From assembly GCA_009731375.1 (NCBI GenBank), contig BJOX01000070.1, positions 667,673-731,672 of the forward strand: a stretch of 64,000 nt of DNA, read 5' to 3'. Of the stretch, positions 12,100 through 23,339 are shown piece after piece (position 1 is the first letter of the stretch; the number at the start of each line of letters is the position of its first letter). The notes beneath the pieces are model-generated. The model made no database searches, was not told the origin of the DNA, and worked only from the letters and a program-made list of their open reading frames with translations. Position numbers and translations under genes: made by a program. The stretch comes from Paulinella micropora. Taxonomy: Eukaryota > Cercozoa > Imbricatea > Euglyphida.

Positions 12100-12149
12100 T
12101 TTTTTGTCTCACTTGGCCGACAAAGATGCCCTCGTCACCATGTATACCC

Positions 12150-12184
<35 letters not shown>

Positions 12185-12719
12185 GTCTCACTTGGCCGAC
12201 AAGGATGCCCTCTTCACCATGTATACCCCTTTCTTTCTTTCTTTCTTTCTTTCTTTTTTGTCTCACTTGGCCGACAAGGATACCACGTCACCATGTATAC
12301 CCCTTTCTTTCTTTTCTTTTCTTTCTTTCTTTCTTTCTTTCTTTTCTATTTTTGCCCTCGTCACCATGTATACCCCTTTCTTTCTTTCTTTCTTTCTCTT
12401 TCTCTTTTTCTTTCTTTCTTTCTTTCTTTTCTTTTCTTTTCTTTCTTTTCTTTCTTTCTTTCTTTCTCTTTCTTTCTTTCTCTTTTTCTTTCCTTCCTTC
12501 CTTCCTTCTTTTTTTCTTTCTTTCTTCCTTTCTTCCTTCCTTTCTTCCTTTCCTTCTCTCTTCTTTCTCTCTCTCTTTCTTCCTTTCTTCTTTCTTTCTT
12601 TCTTTCTTTCTTTTTTTCTTTCTTTCTTTCCTTCCTTCCTTCTTTCTTTTCTATTATTGCCCTCGTCACCTTGTACACCCCTTTCTTTTCTTTTCTGTTC
12701 TTTTCTGTTCTTTTCTTTT

Positions 12720-12751
<32 letters not shown>

Positions 12752-13036
12752 TTCTTTTCTTTTTTTTTCTTTTTTTTTCTTTTCTTTCTTTCTTTTATTT
12801 TCTTTCTTTCTTTTCTTTCTTTCTTTTCTTTCTTACTTTCTTTCTTTCTTTCCTTCCTTCCTTCATTCATTCTTTCCTTCTTTCCTTCTTTCCTTCCTTC
12901 CTTTCTTTCTTTCTTTTCTTTTCTTCTCTTCTCTTCTCTTTTCTTTTCTTTTCTTTCCTTTCCTTTCCTTTCTTTCTTTCTTTCTTTTCTTTTCTTTTCT
13001 TTCCTTGCCCTCGTCACCTTGTACACCCCTTTCTTT

Positions 13037-13068
<32 letters not shown>

Positions 13069-13075
13069 TATTTGT

Positions 13076-13114
<39 letters not shown>

Positions 13115-13115
13115 C

Positions 13116-13166
<51 letters not shown>

Positions 13167-13188
13167 TTTGTTTGTTTGTTTATTTACT

Positions 13189-13219
<31 letters not shown>

Positions 13220-13308
13220 TTTGTGTGTGTGTGTCTTTTTCTTCTTCTTCTTCATCTTCTTTTTCTTCTTCTTCTTCTTCTTCTTCTTCTTCTTCTTCTT
13301 CTTCTTCT

Positions 13309-13340
<32 letters not shown>

Positions 13341-13496
13341 TTTCTTTCTTTCTTTCTTTCTTTCTCTTTCTTTCTTTCTTTCTTTCTTTTTTTCTTCCTC
13401 TCTTCCTTCCTCTCTTCCTTCCTCTCTTCCTTCCTTCCTTCCTTCCTTTCTTCCTTCCTTTCTTCCTTCCTTCTTTCTTTCTTTCTTTCTTTCTTG
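11911..13496. repeat. (CTTT)n/(TTTA)n/(CTT)n tract with exon 3'-edge copies
   Basis: About 1.5 kb of nearly uninterrupted pyrimidine on the plus strand, broken by TTTA (13070–13180) and CTT (13238–13310) blocks. The module cacttggccgacaaRgatgc with the following donor gtatac recurs near 12009, 12112, 12191 and 12264. Shorter forms (ccctcgtcacc) lie near 12355, 12660 and 13008. All are copies of the 3' half of the preceding exon. The enormous Phe/Leu/Ser open frames across this tract are spurious. Confidence 0.9.
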
Positions 13497-13559
13497 CCCG
13501 TGACATTGAAATCTACCCTGGCTCAGACTATCAGTTTCTCCTTCAACGCTTGCAATATC
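13497..13559 (+). CDS. Putative 63-nt exon (unknown protein), acceptor unclear
   Basis: The donor is GTATGT at 13560, where a GTAT array begins. The segment is unique and open in two frames, one reading [19 protein letters not shown]. No AG directly precedes it, because the CTTT array ends in TTCTTG. Its 5' boundary is therefore not established. Confidence 0.35.
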
Positions 13560-13675
13560 GTATGTATGTATGTATGCATGTGTGTATGTATGTATGTATG
13601 TATGTACGTACGTATGTATGTATGTATGTATGTATGTATGTATGTATGTATGTATGTATTAGCAACTATGAGAAG

Positions 13676-13706
<31 letters not shown>

Positions 13707-13714
13707 CATTATAG
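13560..13714. repeat. Short intron-like palindrome: (GTAT)n … (ACAT)n
   Basis: The segment starts with a donor that is itself the first GTAT unit and runs GTAT repeats to 13657. A spacer of about 20 bases follows, and it ends with ACAT repeats and ATAG at 13711–13714. The two arms are complementary, so a transcript would fold its splice sites together. Confidence 0.75.
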
Positions 13715-13784
13715 GTACCTCGTTCAACGTTGCGCAAGCGATGTGATACGAGTGCGTGTCCCAATGCTACAGCAGACATTCCAA
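13715..13784 (+). CDS. Putative 70-nt exon (unknown protein)
   Basis: The acceptor is ATAG (13711–13714) and the donor GTGAGG (13785). In the frame starting after one base it reads [19 protein letters not shown] and three more residues. It ends in phase 0, which is the phase required by the next exon at 15043. The intron after it contains a MITE-like element. The product is unknown. Confidence 0.45.
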
Positions 13785-13794
13785 GTGAGGGTCA

Positions 13795-13840
13795 TTGAGG
13801 AAAAGTCAAGAATAATTTCGGCCACCTCAAATTTTGGAGG

Positions 13841-13900
<60 letters not shown>

Positions 13901-14022
13901 GTGCGGTGAAAAGACTAGGGAAGAATTCCGGCCACACAAAGTTTTGTGCAAAAACAACGTATTCTGCGTTCAAAAATCACTGGCCGAAATATTTCCTGGC
14001 TGAAATTTTTCACTCTTCCTTA
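13795..14022. mobile_element. MITE-like element, 'GGCCGAAA' family, copy 2, with poly-A insert
   Basis: Family landmarks aatttcggccacctc (13816) and gtgaaaagactagggaag…ggccgaaatatttcctgg flank a run of about 58 A (13841–13899). It ends near tgaaatttttcactcttcc, like the copies at 6605 and 25690. The internal sequence is diverged. Confidence 0.55.
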
Positions 14023-14580
14023 CCATCATCATCGCTATCATCATCATCGTTATCATCATCATCGTTATCATCATCATCGTTATCATCATCATCGTTATCA
14101 TCATCATCGCTATCATCATCGTTATCATCATCATCGTTATCATCATCATCGCTATCATCATCGTTATCATCATCATCGTTATCATCATCATCGTTATCAT
14201 CATCATCGTTATCATCATCATCGTTATCATCATCATCGTTATCATCATCATCGTTATCATCATCATCGTTATCATCATCATCGTTATCATCATCATCGTT
14301 ATCATCATCATCGTTATCATCATCATCGTTATCATCATCATCGTTATCATCATCATCGTTATCATCATTATCGTTATCATCATTATCGTTATCATCATCA
14401 TCGTTATCACCATCATCGTCATCATCATCGTTATCATCATCATCGTTATCATCATCATCGTTATCATCATCATCGTTATCATCATCATCGTTATCATCAT
14501 CATCGCTATCATCATCATCGTTATCATCATCATCGTTATCATCATCATCGCTATCATCATCATCGCTATCATCATCATGA
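14022..14580. repeat. 15-bp minisatellite (CATCATCATCGTTAT)n
   Basis: About 37 copies of a 15-base unit, nearly homogeneous, with a few 12-base deletions and T/C variants. The multiple-of-three unit keeps all frames open on both strands, giving Ser/Leu, His/Arg/Tyr or Met/Ile repeats. There is no sign that it is translated. Confidence 0.95.
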
Positions 14581-14633
14581 CATCATCATCATCATCACAT
14601 CATCATTATCATCGTCTCTCTCTCTCTCTCTCT

Positions 14634-14681
<48 letters not shown>

Positions 14682-15042
14682 TTGTATGTATATACATATA
14701 CATATATTATAATATATATACATACATATATATATATATATATATTTATTTATTTATGTATGTGTGTATGTAAGTATGTAAGTATGTATGTAAGTATGTA
14801 TGTATCTATGTATGTATGTATCTATGTATGTATGTATGTATGTATACATACATACATACATACATACATGCATGCATACATACATGCATGCGATGCATAC
14901 ATACATACATGCATGCAGGCTAGTCCTCCGAGCAGATACATACATACAATACATACATACATACATACATACATACATGCATACATACATGCATACATAC
15001 ATACATGCATACATAACATACATACATGCTACATACATGCAG
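14581..15042. repeat. (CAT)n, (TC)n, (TA)n, (ATGT)n then (ACAT)n
   Basis: Short blocks of several units. ATGT polarity (14755–14850) flips to ACAT polarity (14851–15035). The module caggctagtccTYcga appears first in truncated form at 14917 and then intact at the exon starting 15043. Confidence 0.9.
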
Positions 15043-15122
15043 GCTAGTCCTTCGACAACTATTGAGCAACTACAAGGAAGCCTAGCGAAGCTCTTGGAAA
15101 AGAAAGAAATATCACTCGGAAA
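15043..15122 (+). CDS. Putative 80-nt exon (unknown protein)
   Basis: The acceptor is GCAG (15039–15042) and the donor GTAAAT (15123). Only phase 0 is open: ASPSTTIEQLQGSLAKLLEK, then KEISLG plus two bases. The Leu/Lys/Glu pattern suggests a short amphipathic helix. It is phase-compatible with the next candidate exon at 16990. The 3' part plus donor is copied about nine times downstream in CTTT repeats. Confidence 0.5.
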
Positions 15123-15980
15123 GTAAATAATCATTACTTTTCTTTCTCTCTTTCTCTCTTTCTCACTTCTTTCTTGTCTGGCCTAGCTTTTGGAAAAGAA
15201 AAAAATACAACTCGGAAGGTAAAGAACCATTACTTTTCTTTCTTTCTTTCTTTCTTTCTCTCTTTCTCTCTCTTGGAAAAGAAAGAAATACAAAGCGGAA
15301 GGTAAAGAACCATTCTTTCTTTCTTTCTATCCTTCTTTCTTTCTTTCTTTCTTTCTTTCTCTCTTTCTCTCTCTTGGAAAAGAAAGAAATACAAAGCGGA
15401 AGGTAAAGAACCATTCTTTCTTTCTTTTCTATCTTTCTTTCTTTCTTTCTTTCTCTCTTTCTTTCTTTCTCTCTTTCTTTCTTTCTCTTTCTTTCTTTCT
15501 TTTTTTTTCTCTCTTTCTCTCTTTCTCACTTCTTTCTTGTCTGGCCTAGCTCTTGGAAAAGAAAGAAATACAACTCGGAAGGTAAAGAACCATTACTTTT
15601 CTTTCTTTCTTTCTTTCTTTCTCTCTTTCTTTCTCTCTTTCTTTCTTTCTCTTTCTTTCTTCTTTTTTCCTCTCTTTCTCTCTTTCTCACTTCTTCTTGT
15701 CTGGCCTAGCTCTTGGAATACAAAGAAATACAACTCGGAAGATAAATAACTATTTTCTTGTTTCTTTCTTTCTTTCGTTCTTTCTTTCGTTCTTTCTTTC
15801 GTTCTTCCTTTCTTTCTTTCTTTCTTTCTCTCTTTCTTTCTTTCTTTCTTTCTCTTTCTCTCTCACTTTCTCTCTTTCTTTCTCTCTTTCTCTCTTTCTC
15901 TCTTTCTCAGTTCTTTCTTGCCTGGCCAAGCTCTTGGAAAAGAAAGAAATACAAATCGGAAAGTCCATAACGATTGCTTT

Positions 15981-16020
<40 letters not shown>

Positions 16021-16400
16021 GCCTGGCAAAGCTCTTGGAAAAAGAAAGAAATACAACTCGGAAAGTCAATAACCATTGCTTTTCTTTCTTTCTTTCTTTC
16101 TTTCTTTCTCTCTTTCTCTCTTTCTCACTTCTTTCTTGCCTGGCAAATCTCTTGGAAAAGAAAGAAATACAAATCGGAAAGTCAATAACCATTGCTTTTC
16201 TTTCTTTCTTTCTCTCTTTCTCTCTTTCTTCTTGCCTGGCCAAGAAAGAAATTCAAATCGGAAGGTAAACAACCATTACTTTTTCTCCTTTCTTTCTTTC
16301 TTTCTTTCTCTCTTTCTCTCTTTCTCACTTCTTTCTTGTCTGGCCTAGCTCTTGGAAAAGAAAGAAATACAACTCAGACAGCGATAACTATCTCTTTTGT
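15123..16400. repeat. (CTTT)n arrays with about nine copies of an exon 3' edge
   Basis: The module ctcttggaaaagaaagaaat plus aCaaMtcggaaRgtaaa recurs near 15187, 15273, 15375, 15551, 15711, 15931, 16031, 16150 and 16348. Each is preceded or followed by tens to hundreds of bases of CTTT/CTCT. All retain a usable GTAAAG-type donor context, and none has an obvious acceptor of its own. They derive from the exon at 15043–15122. Confidence 0.85.
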
Positions 16401-16601
16401 TTCTTTCTTTCTTTCTTTCTTTCTTCATACATATTATACATATTTTACATTCATTTCTACATTTTATACATTTTACACCTTTATACAGTACATGCATATT
16501 ATACATTCATGCACTCATGCATAAGTACATACACACACGTATGCACACATACATAACTGCTGCATTCATACAGGGACATCTCCCTGCCTACTACCTACAC
16601 A

Positions 16602-16635
<34 letters not shown>

Positions 16636-16947
16636 ATCTATGAATCTATCTTAACTATAGATGTGGAAACCATTCATGCACACATATGTACATACATGTA
16701 CACAAACACATATATATCTATCTATCTATCTATCTATCTATCTACCTACCTACCTACCTACCTACCTATCTACCTATCCACCTGTATATACATACATATA
16801 TATATATATGTATATGTATACATATATATCCATCTATCTATCTATTTATCCATCCATCCATCTATCTATCTATCTATCTATCCATCCATCCATCCATCCA
16901 TCCATCCATCTATCTATCTATCTATCTATCCATCCATCCATCCATCC

Positions 16948-16988
<41 letters not shown>

Positions 16989-16989
16989 G
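16401..16989. repeat. AT-rich stretch, (CTAT)n, (CTAC)n and (CATC)n arrays
   Basis: ACATT-type imperfect repeats (16430–16520) are followed by a unique segment around 16560–16600, preceded by CAG (ggacatctccctgcctac), and CTAT/CTAC/CATC arrays to 16987. The unique segment may be a small exon, but its donor is missing. Confidence 0.85.
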
Positions 16990-17052
16990 TTTTGGCTTGG
17001 GCACTTCCCAGACAGTACCGCTGAAGCCCGAGGTCACAGTCGGAGAAATCTG
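16990..17052 (+). CDS. Putative 63-nt exon (unknown protein)
   Basis: The acceptor is CTAG (16986–16989) and the donor GTAAAT (17053). Joined to the two bases left over from 15122 it reads N, then FGLGTSQTVPLKPEVTVGEI, leaving TG. These two bases then combine with the exon at 19841 in an open frame. A second frame is also open. The function is unknown. Confidence 0.45.
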
Positions 17053-17070
17053 GTAAATCTATTAGTATAT

Positions 17071-17211
17071 TATGCGGCTAGCCACAAATTTGACCTGTTT
17101 TGCGGGCGAACCGGAGCCGGGCCGGAGCCCGCAAAACACGTCGAATTTGGCGCGCCGCACATGTAGTTTTATCGGTAACCTGACCACATTTTGTGGAGGT
17201 GACCGATAAAA
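17071..17211. repeat. Two adjacent GC-rich palindromes
   Basis: 17071–17163 is a long imperfect palindrome (tatgcggc … gccgcaca) with a perfect inner stem tgttttgcgggc / gcccgcaaaaca around a loop of GC-rich bases. 17166–17211 is a second stem, ttttatcggt / accgataaaa. Both lie inside the presumed intron, right after the donor at 17053. They could be remnants of a small inverted-repeat transposon or a structured RNA. Confidence 0.7.
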
Positions 17212-17297
17212 TATTATACATATTTATATGTATTCTAAAATCTCATACGAACATATGTAGCTTATCACAGAAATGTTCATGTAAAGGTAAGGCCTGA

Positions 17298-17935
17298 CGT
17301 CTCTCTCTCTCTCTCTTGTTCATCTTCTTCTTCTTTTCCTCCTCCTCCTCCTTTTTCTTCTCCTCCTCCTCCTTCTCCTTCTTCTTCTTCTTCTTCTTCT
17401 TCTCCTTCTTCTCCTTCTTCTTCTCCTTCTTCTCTTCTTCTTCTTCTTCTTCTTCTTCTTCTTCTTCGTCTTCGTTTCTTCTTCTTCTCCTTCTCCTCCT
17501 CCTTCTTCTCCTCCTCCTCCTCCTCCTCCTTCTTCTACTTCTTCTTCTTCTTCTTCTCCTCCTCCTCCTCCTCCTTCTTCTTCTTCTTCTCCTCCTTCTT
17601 CTTCTCCTTCTTCTTCTTCTCCTTCTCCTTCTTCTTCTTCTTCTTCTTCTCCTCCTCCTCCTCCTCCTTCTTTTTCTTCTTCTTCTCCTTCTCCTTTTCC
17701 TTCTCCTTCTCCTTTTCCTTCTCCTTTCCTTCTCCTTCTCCTTCTCCTTCTTCTTCTTCTTCTTCTCCTCCTTCTCTTTCTCTTTCTCCTTCTCCTTCTC
17801 CTTCTTCTTCTTCTTCTTCTCCTCCTTCTCCTCCTTCTCTTTCTCTTTCTCCTTCTCCTTCTTCTTCTTCTTCTTCTTCTTCTTCCTCTTGATCTTCTTC
17901 TTCTTCTTCTTCTTCTTCTTCTTCTTCTTCATTTT
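17298..17935. repeat. (CTT/CTC)n trinucleotide polypyrimidine tract
   Basis: About 640 bp of pure CTT and CTC triplets on the plus strand, poly-Lys/Arg/Glu-like or Ser/Leu/Phe-like in translation. Not a gene. Confidence 0.95.
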
Positions 17936-17943
17936 TATTGAGA

Positions 17944-18480
17944 GAACAATGTTACAATTGGACTCCGTTGAATAAATATAGTCCAAGCGCTCTCCATCTC
18001 ATATATATATATATATATTTAATATATATATATATATTATATATATATATTTAATAGATATATATACATATATATAATATATATATATATATGTATATAT
18101 ATGTATATATGTATATATATACATATATTTGAGATGGAGAGCGCTTGGACTATTTTTCTTCAACTGAGTCCCATTGTAAATTGTTATATATATATATATA
18201 TATAATATACATGATAAATATATATCCAACGGAGTCTAATTGTAAAATTGTTATTACATATATATATACAGATGTATATATACATATATACATACATACA
18301 TATATATATATATGTATATGTACATATATAACAATTCTACAATTGGACTCCATTAGAGAAATATAGTCCAAGCGCTCTCCATCTCATATGTATATATATA
18401 TATATATATATGTTTATATATATAATATATATATATGTGTATATATATATATATATTCTGTCTGGAATGAATGCCTACGT
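17944..18480. repeat. Inverted about 55-bp repeats separated by (TA)n, second family
   Basis: A unit reading caattggactccRttgaa…agtccaagcgctctccatc occurs at about 17948–18000 (+), 18126–18185 (−), a partial copy at 18222–18255 (−), and 18331–18388 (+). TA-rich linkers join them. The unit itself contains a short inverted repeat, ttggact / agtccaa. The architecture matches the cluster at 6922–7465 but the sequence is unrelated. Confidence 0.8.
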
Positions 18481-18499
18481 CCTATGAGATAGGACAAGT

Positions 18500-19838
18500 A
18501 TATCTCTCTATCTATCTATCTATCTATCTCTACCTATCTATCTATCTATCTATCTACCTACCTACCTACCTATCTATCTATCTATCTCTATCTATCTATC
18601 TACCTATCTATCTATCTAACAATCTACCTAGATAGATAGATAGGTAGGTAGATTGTTAGATAGATAGATAGGTAGGTAGATTGTTAGATAGATAGATAGG
18701 TAGGTATCTAACAATCTACCTACCTATCTATCTATCTAACAATCTACCTACCTATCTATCTATCTAACAATCTACCTACCTATCTATCTATCTAACAATC
18801 TACCTACCTATCCATCTATCTAGCAATCACCTACCTATCTATCTATCTAACAATCTACCTACCTATCTATCTATCTAACAATCTACCTACCTATCTATGT
18901 ATCTAACAATCTACCTACCTATCTATGTATCTAACAATCTACCTACCTATCTGTCTATCTAACAATCTACCTACCTATCTATCTATATAACAATCTACCT
19001 ACCTATATATCTATCTAACAACCTACCTATCTATCTCTTTAACAATCTACTACCTATCTATCTATCTAACAATCTACCTACCTATCTATCTATCTAACAA
19101 TCTACCTACCTATCTATCTATCTAACAATCTACCTACCTATCTATCTATCTAACAATCTACCTACCTATCTATCTATCTAACAATCTACCTACCTATCTA
19201 TCTATCTAACAATCTACCTACCTATCTATCTATCTAACAATCTACCTACCTATCTATCTATCTAACAATCTACCTACCTATCTATCTATCTAACAATCTA
19301 CCTACCTATCTATCTATCTAACAATCTACCTACCTATCTATCTATCTAACAATCTACCTACCTATCTATCTATCTAACAATCTACCTACCTATCTATCTA
19401 TCTAACAATCTACCTACCTATCTATCTATCTAACAATCTACCTACCTATCTATCTATCTAACAATCTACCTACCTATCTATCTATCTAACAATCTACCTA
19501 CCTATCTATCTATCTAACAATCTACCTACCTATCTATCTATCTAACAATCTACCTACCTATCTATCTATCTAACAATCTACCTACCTATCTATCTATCTA
19601 ACAATCTACCTACCTATCTATCTATCTAACAATCTACCTACCTATCTATCTATCTAACAATCTACCTACCTATCTATCTATCTAACAATCTACCTACCTA
19701 TCTATCTAACAATCTACCTACCTATCTATCTATCTAACAATCTACCTACCTATCTATCTATCTAACAATCTACCTACCTATCTATCTATCTAACAATCTA
19801 CCTACCTATCTATATATCTAACAATCTACCTATCTGTA
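18500..19838. repeat. 28-bp minisatellite, about 40 copies, with an inverted segment
   Basis: From about 18708 to 19838 the unit (ctatctatctaacaatctac plus ctacctat) repeats every 28 bases with very few changes. Between about 18630 and 18706 the same unit is present on the opposite strand. Units next to the inversion and near the right end show most variants. It ends directly at the AG of the candidate exon at 19841. Confidence 0.95.
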
Positions 19839-19840
19839 AG

Positions 19841-19889
19841 GATGCAGTCCGACCCAGCTCCCAAACTCCTCTTCTACATCCCGCAACTG
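19841..19889 (+). CDS. Putative 49-nt exon (unknown protein)
   Basis: The acceptor is TAAG (19837–19840) and the donor GTATAC (19890). Joined to the TG left by the previous exon it reads W, then MQSDPAPKLLFYIPQL, and ends in phase 0. This fits the next exon, SRRRSLLEK. Three consecutive exons agreeing in phase make this part of the model stronger than any single exon. Confidence 0.5.
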
Positions 19890-19890
19890 G

Positions 19891-19924
<34 letters not shown>

Positions 19925-19935
19925 CACACACACAC

Positions 19936-19973
<38 letters not shown>

Positions 19974-20380
19974 TCCCTCCTCTCTCTCTCTCTCTCTCTC
20001 TCATACAAACATACACAGATACATACATACATGCGTACATACATAACATAACATACATACATACATACATGCATACATACATGCATGCATACATACACAT
20101 ACATACATACACACACACACAAACACACACATACATACATACATACATACATACAAACACACAAACACATACACACACACACACACGCATACGTACATAG
20201 ATACATACATTCATACATACATACATACACACATACATACATACATACATACACACGCACACACAAACATACGTACATACATACATAGATACATACATAC
20301 ATACATACATACACACGCACACACAAACATACGTACATACATACATACATACATACATAGACATATACATACATACATAG
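19890..20380. repeat. (AC)n, (TC)n, (ACAT)n arrays
   Basis: The donor GTATAC runs straight into AC repeats, then TC, then ACAT repeats ending in ATAG. No unique sequence is seen. Confidence 0.95.
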
Positions 20381-20407
20381 TCTCGTCGCCGTTCCTTGCT
20401 TGAGAAG
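20381..20407 (+). CDS. Putative 27-nt micro-exon
   Basis: The micro-exon is nine codons, SRRRSLLEK, between ATAG and GTATGT, phase 0 to phase 0. The array before it has ACAT polarity and the array after it GTAT polarity. The peptide contains an RRxS-like basic phosphorylation motif. That is only a composition remark and not evidence of function. Confidence 0.45.
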
Positions 20408-20679
20408 GTATGTATGTATGTATGTATGTATGTATGTAGGTAGGTAGGTAGGTAGGTAGGTATGTAGGTATGTATGTAGGTATGTATGTATGTATGTATG
20501 TATGTATGTATGTATGTATGTATGTTGTATATATTTATATATTTATGTATGTATGTATGTATGTATGTATGTATGTATGTATGTATGTATGTATGCATGT
20601 ATTCATGTAAGTAAGTATGTATGTATGTATGTATGTATGTATGTATGTATGTATTTGTGTGTGTATGTATGTATGTATT

Positions 20680-20710
<31 letters not shown>

Positions 20711-21043
20711 ATGTATGTATGTATGTATGTATGTATGTGTGTGTATGTATGTGTGTGTGTGTATGTATGTATGTATGCATGCATGCATGTATGTATGCAT
20801 GTATGTATGCATGTATGTATGTATGTATGTGTGTATGTATGAATGCATGTATGCATGCATATATGTATGTATGCATGCATGTATGCATGTATGCATGTAT
20901 GTATGTATGTATGTATGTATGTATGTATGCATGTATGTATGCATGTATGTAAGTATGTGTGTATGTATGTATGTAAGGCCAAACCTCATCTTCGCTCTTG
21001 CTCCTTCTCCTTATGTATCTATGTCTGTCTGTCTATCTATCTC

Positions 21044-21074
<31 letters not shown>

Positions 21075-21101
21075 CTATCTCTATCTATCTCTATCTCTAT
21101 A

Positions 21102-21141
<40 letters not shown>

Positions 21142-21199
21142 CATCTAAGGCTAAACCTCATCTTCGCTCTCGTTCCATCTCATTGACTCGTGTATGGAT

Positions 21200-21246
<47 letters not shown>

Positions 21247-21354
21247 TTGACTCGTGTATGGATGTTATATATATATATATATATATGTACATATTTATCT
21301 ATTTATCTATCTATCTATCTATCTATCTATCTCTATCTCTATATATCTCTATAC

Positions 21355-21390
<36 letters not shown>

Positions 21391-21467
21391 TTATCTATAT
21401 ATCTATCCATGTAAGCCTAAACCTCATCTTCGCTTTCGTTCCATCTCAATGACTCGTGTATGGATGT

Positions 21468-21502
<35 letters not shown>

Positions 21503-21507
21503 GTACA

Positions 21508-21541
<34 letters not shown>

Positions 21542-21543
21542 AG
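20408..21543. repeat. (GTAT)n and (CTAT)n arrays with three partial exon copies
   Basis: GTAT repeats (20408–20973) are followed by CTAT and TA blocks. The module aaacctcatcttcgctYtYg, always preceded by AAG, occurs at about 20977, 21150 and 21417 with different truncation points. Two copies continue into ctcattgactcgtgtatgga before turning into TA repeats. The intact form is the exon at 21544. Confidence 0.85.
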
Positions 21544-21599
21544 GCGAAACCTCATCTTCGCACTCGCTCCTTCTCCTTCACTAGAGGAACCACCTTCGG
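21544..21599 (+). CDS. Putative 56-nt exon (unknown protein)
   Basis: The acceptor is TAAG (21540–21543) and the donor GTACAC (21600). From phase 0 it reads AKPHLRTRSFSFTRGTTF plus GG. The two bases left over are exactly what the exon at 23152 needs. Three truncated upstream copies share the acceptor and first half. The function is unknown. Confidence 0.45.
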
Positions 21600-21637
21600 G
21601 TACACACACATACATCCCGTCTCTTTGTGTGTTTATC

Positions 21638-21707
<70 letters not shown>

Positions 21708-21827
21708 NNNNNNNNNNTTTTTTTTTTTTTTTTTTTTTTTTTCATTTCTTTGTTTGTGCAAAGCAAGAAAGTAAAATTTTTGATTAGTCTCACCACAGTC
21801 TGGATAACCTATCCTTTGTCCCCATAG

Positions 21828-21875
<48 letters not shown>

Positions 21876-21907
21876 GCTAATTACATCAACAGCGTTTGTG
21901 AGAGTCA

Positions 21908-21965
<58 letters not shown>

Positions 21966-22407
21966 AGCATTCTGGATGTTCATAGCTATGATCATACCTA
22001 CCTACCTACCTACATACATACATACATACATACATGCATACATACCTACCTACCTACCTACCTACCTACATACATACATACATACATACACCTACCTACC
22101 TACCTACCTACCTACCTACATACATACATACATACATACACATACATACCTACCTACCTACCTACCTACCTACCTACATACCTACCTACATACCCACCTA
22201 CCTACCTACCTACCTACCTACCACCTACCTACATACCTACCTACATACCTACCTACCTGCCTACCTACCTACCTACCTACCTACCTACATACCTACCTAC
22301 CAACCTACCTACCTACCTACCTACCCTACATACCTACCTACCTACCTACCTACATACATACATACAGACATACCTACCTACCTACCTACCTACCTAGCTA
22401 CCTACCT
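21600..22407. repeat. Poly-T/poly-A with gap, (CTAT)n and (CTAC)n arrays
   Basis: A T run (21640–21689) meets an A run (21690–21707), a 10-N gap (21708–21717) and another T run. Short unique stretches at 21745–21825 and 21880–21905 separate CTAT arrays. CTAC/ACAT arrays follow from 22000. The unique segment at 21966–21995 follows TATAG and could be another exon fragment. Confidence 0.85.
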
Positions 22408-22863
22408 ACTTTGTCCTTTGGCAGCGGACTGGCGCCACAGGCATACATACATACATACATACATACATACCTTGTCCTTTATCAGCGGGCTGGCGCCACA
22501 GGCAGGCATACATGCATACATACATACATACATACATACATACATACATACCTTGTGCTTTGGCAGCGGGCTGGCACCCAGACAGGCGTACATACATACA
22601 TACATACATACATACCTTGTGCTTTGCCAGCAGGCTGGCGCCACAGGCATACATACATAAATACATACATACATACATACATACATACCTTGTGCTTTGC
22701 CAGCGTGCTGGCGCCACAGACAGGCATACATACATACATACATACATACATACCTTGTCCTTTGCCAGCGGGCTGGCGCCACAGGCATACATACATACAT
22801 ACATACCTTTTCCTTGGCCAGCGGACTGGCGCCACAGACAGGCCGTTCAGCTACCGTTGGGAG
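22408..22863. repeat. Eight copies of a 30-bp exon-like module in (ACAT)n
   Basis: The module ttgtcctttgccagcgggct plus ggcgccacag recurs every 60–90 bases from 22412 to 22836, each copy followed by ACAT repeats. The last copy alone continues: after the final CAG, 22838–22863 is open and ends at a donor GTATCT (22864). The variable G/C positions between copies show they are not recent identical duplicates. Confidence 0.85.
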
Positions 22864-23151
22864 GTATCTATTCATGTATGCATGTATGCATGCATGTATG
22901 TATGTATGTGTGTGTGTATGTATGTGTGTATGTATGTATGTTTGTATGTTGTGTATGTATGTGTGTATGTGTGTATGTTTGTATGTTGTATATGTATGTG
23001 TGTATGTATGTATGTATGTATGTATGTATGTATCTATTCATGTATGCATGTATGCATATATGTATGTATGTATCAAGGTATGTATGTATGTACGTCTGTA
23101 ATTATGTATGTATGTATGTATGTATGTATGTATGTATGTATGTATGTACAG
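22864..23151. repeat. (GTAT)n array
   Basis: The array starts at a donor-like GTATCT and consists of GTAT/GTGT units with occasional CATG. It ends in GTACAG directly before the next exon. Confidence 0.95.
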
Positions 23152-23194
23152 CCTTCTGGCCACCGCGAGTAAACACTTGCTTACAGATAACGAG
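23152..23194 (+). CDS. Putative 43-nt exon (unknown protein)
   Basis: The acceptor is ACAG (23148–23151) and the donor GTGTAT (23195). After one base it reads LLATASKHLLTDNE and ends in phase 0, matching the start of the large exon at 23340. It needs two bases from upstream, and the exon at 21544–21599 leaves exactly two. Confidence 0.5.
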
Positions 23195-23339
23195 GTGTAT
23201 ATCATATCATATCATATCATATCATATCATATCATATCACATCATATCATGTCATACAATGTACATAGGCCCGTGTATACATCATATCATATCATATATC
23301 CTATCATGTTATATGTTTTTGTCATATCAACACGCATAG
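23195..23339. repeat. (ATATC)n pentanucleotide intron
   Basis: A short presumed intron made mostly of ATATC units ends in CATAG. At 145 bp it is one of the shortest introns of this gene model. Confidence 0.8.

Noticed and set aside
11850-14003. Very long Phe/Leu/Ser open frames (up to about 700 codons)
   Set aside because: They are translations of CTTT, TTTA and CTT repeats that happen to lack stop codons; all three forward frames are open over the same tract.
18700-19838. CRISPR-like array
   Set aside because: The 28-bp units are contiguous with no unique spacers, the context is eukaryotic, and there are no cas genes.
22408-22863. CRISPR-like alternation of a 30-bp module with spacers
   Set aside because: The 'spacers' are ACAT microsatellite, not unique sequence. 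The module continues into a splice-site context at one end.
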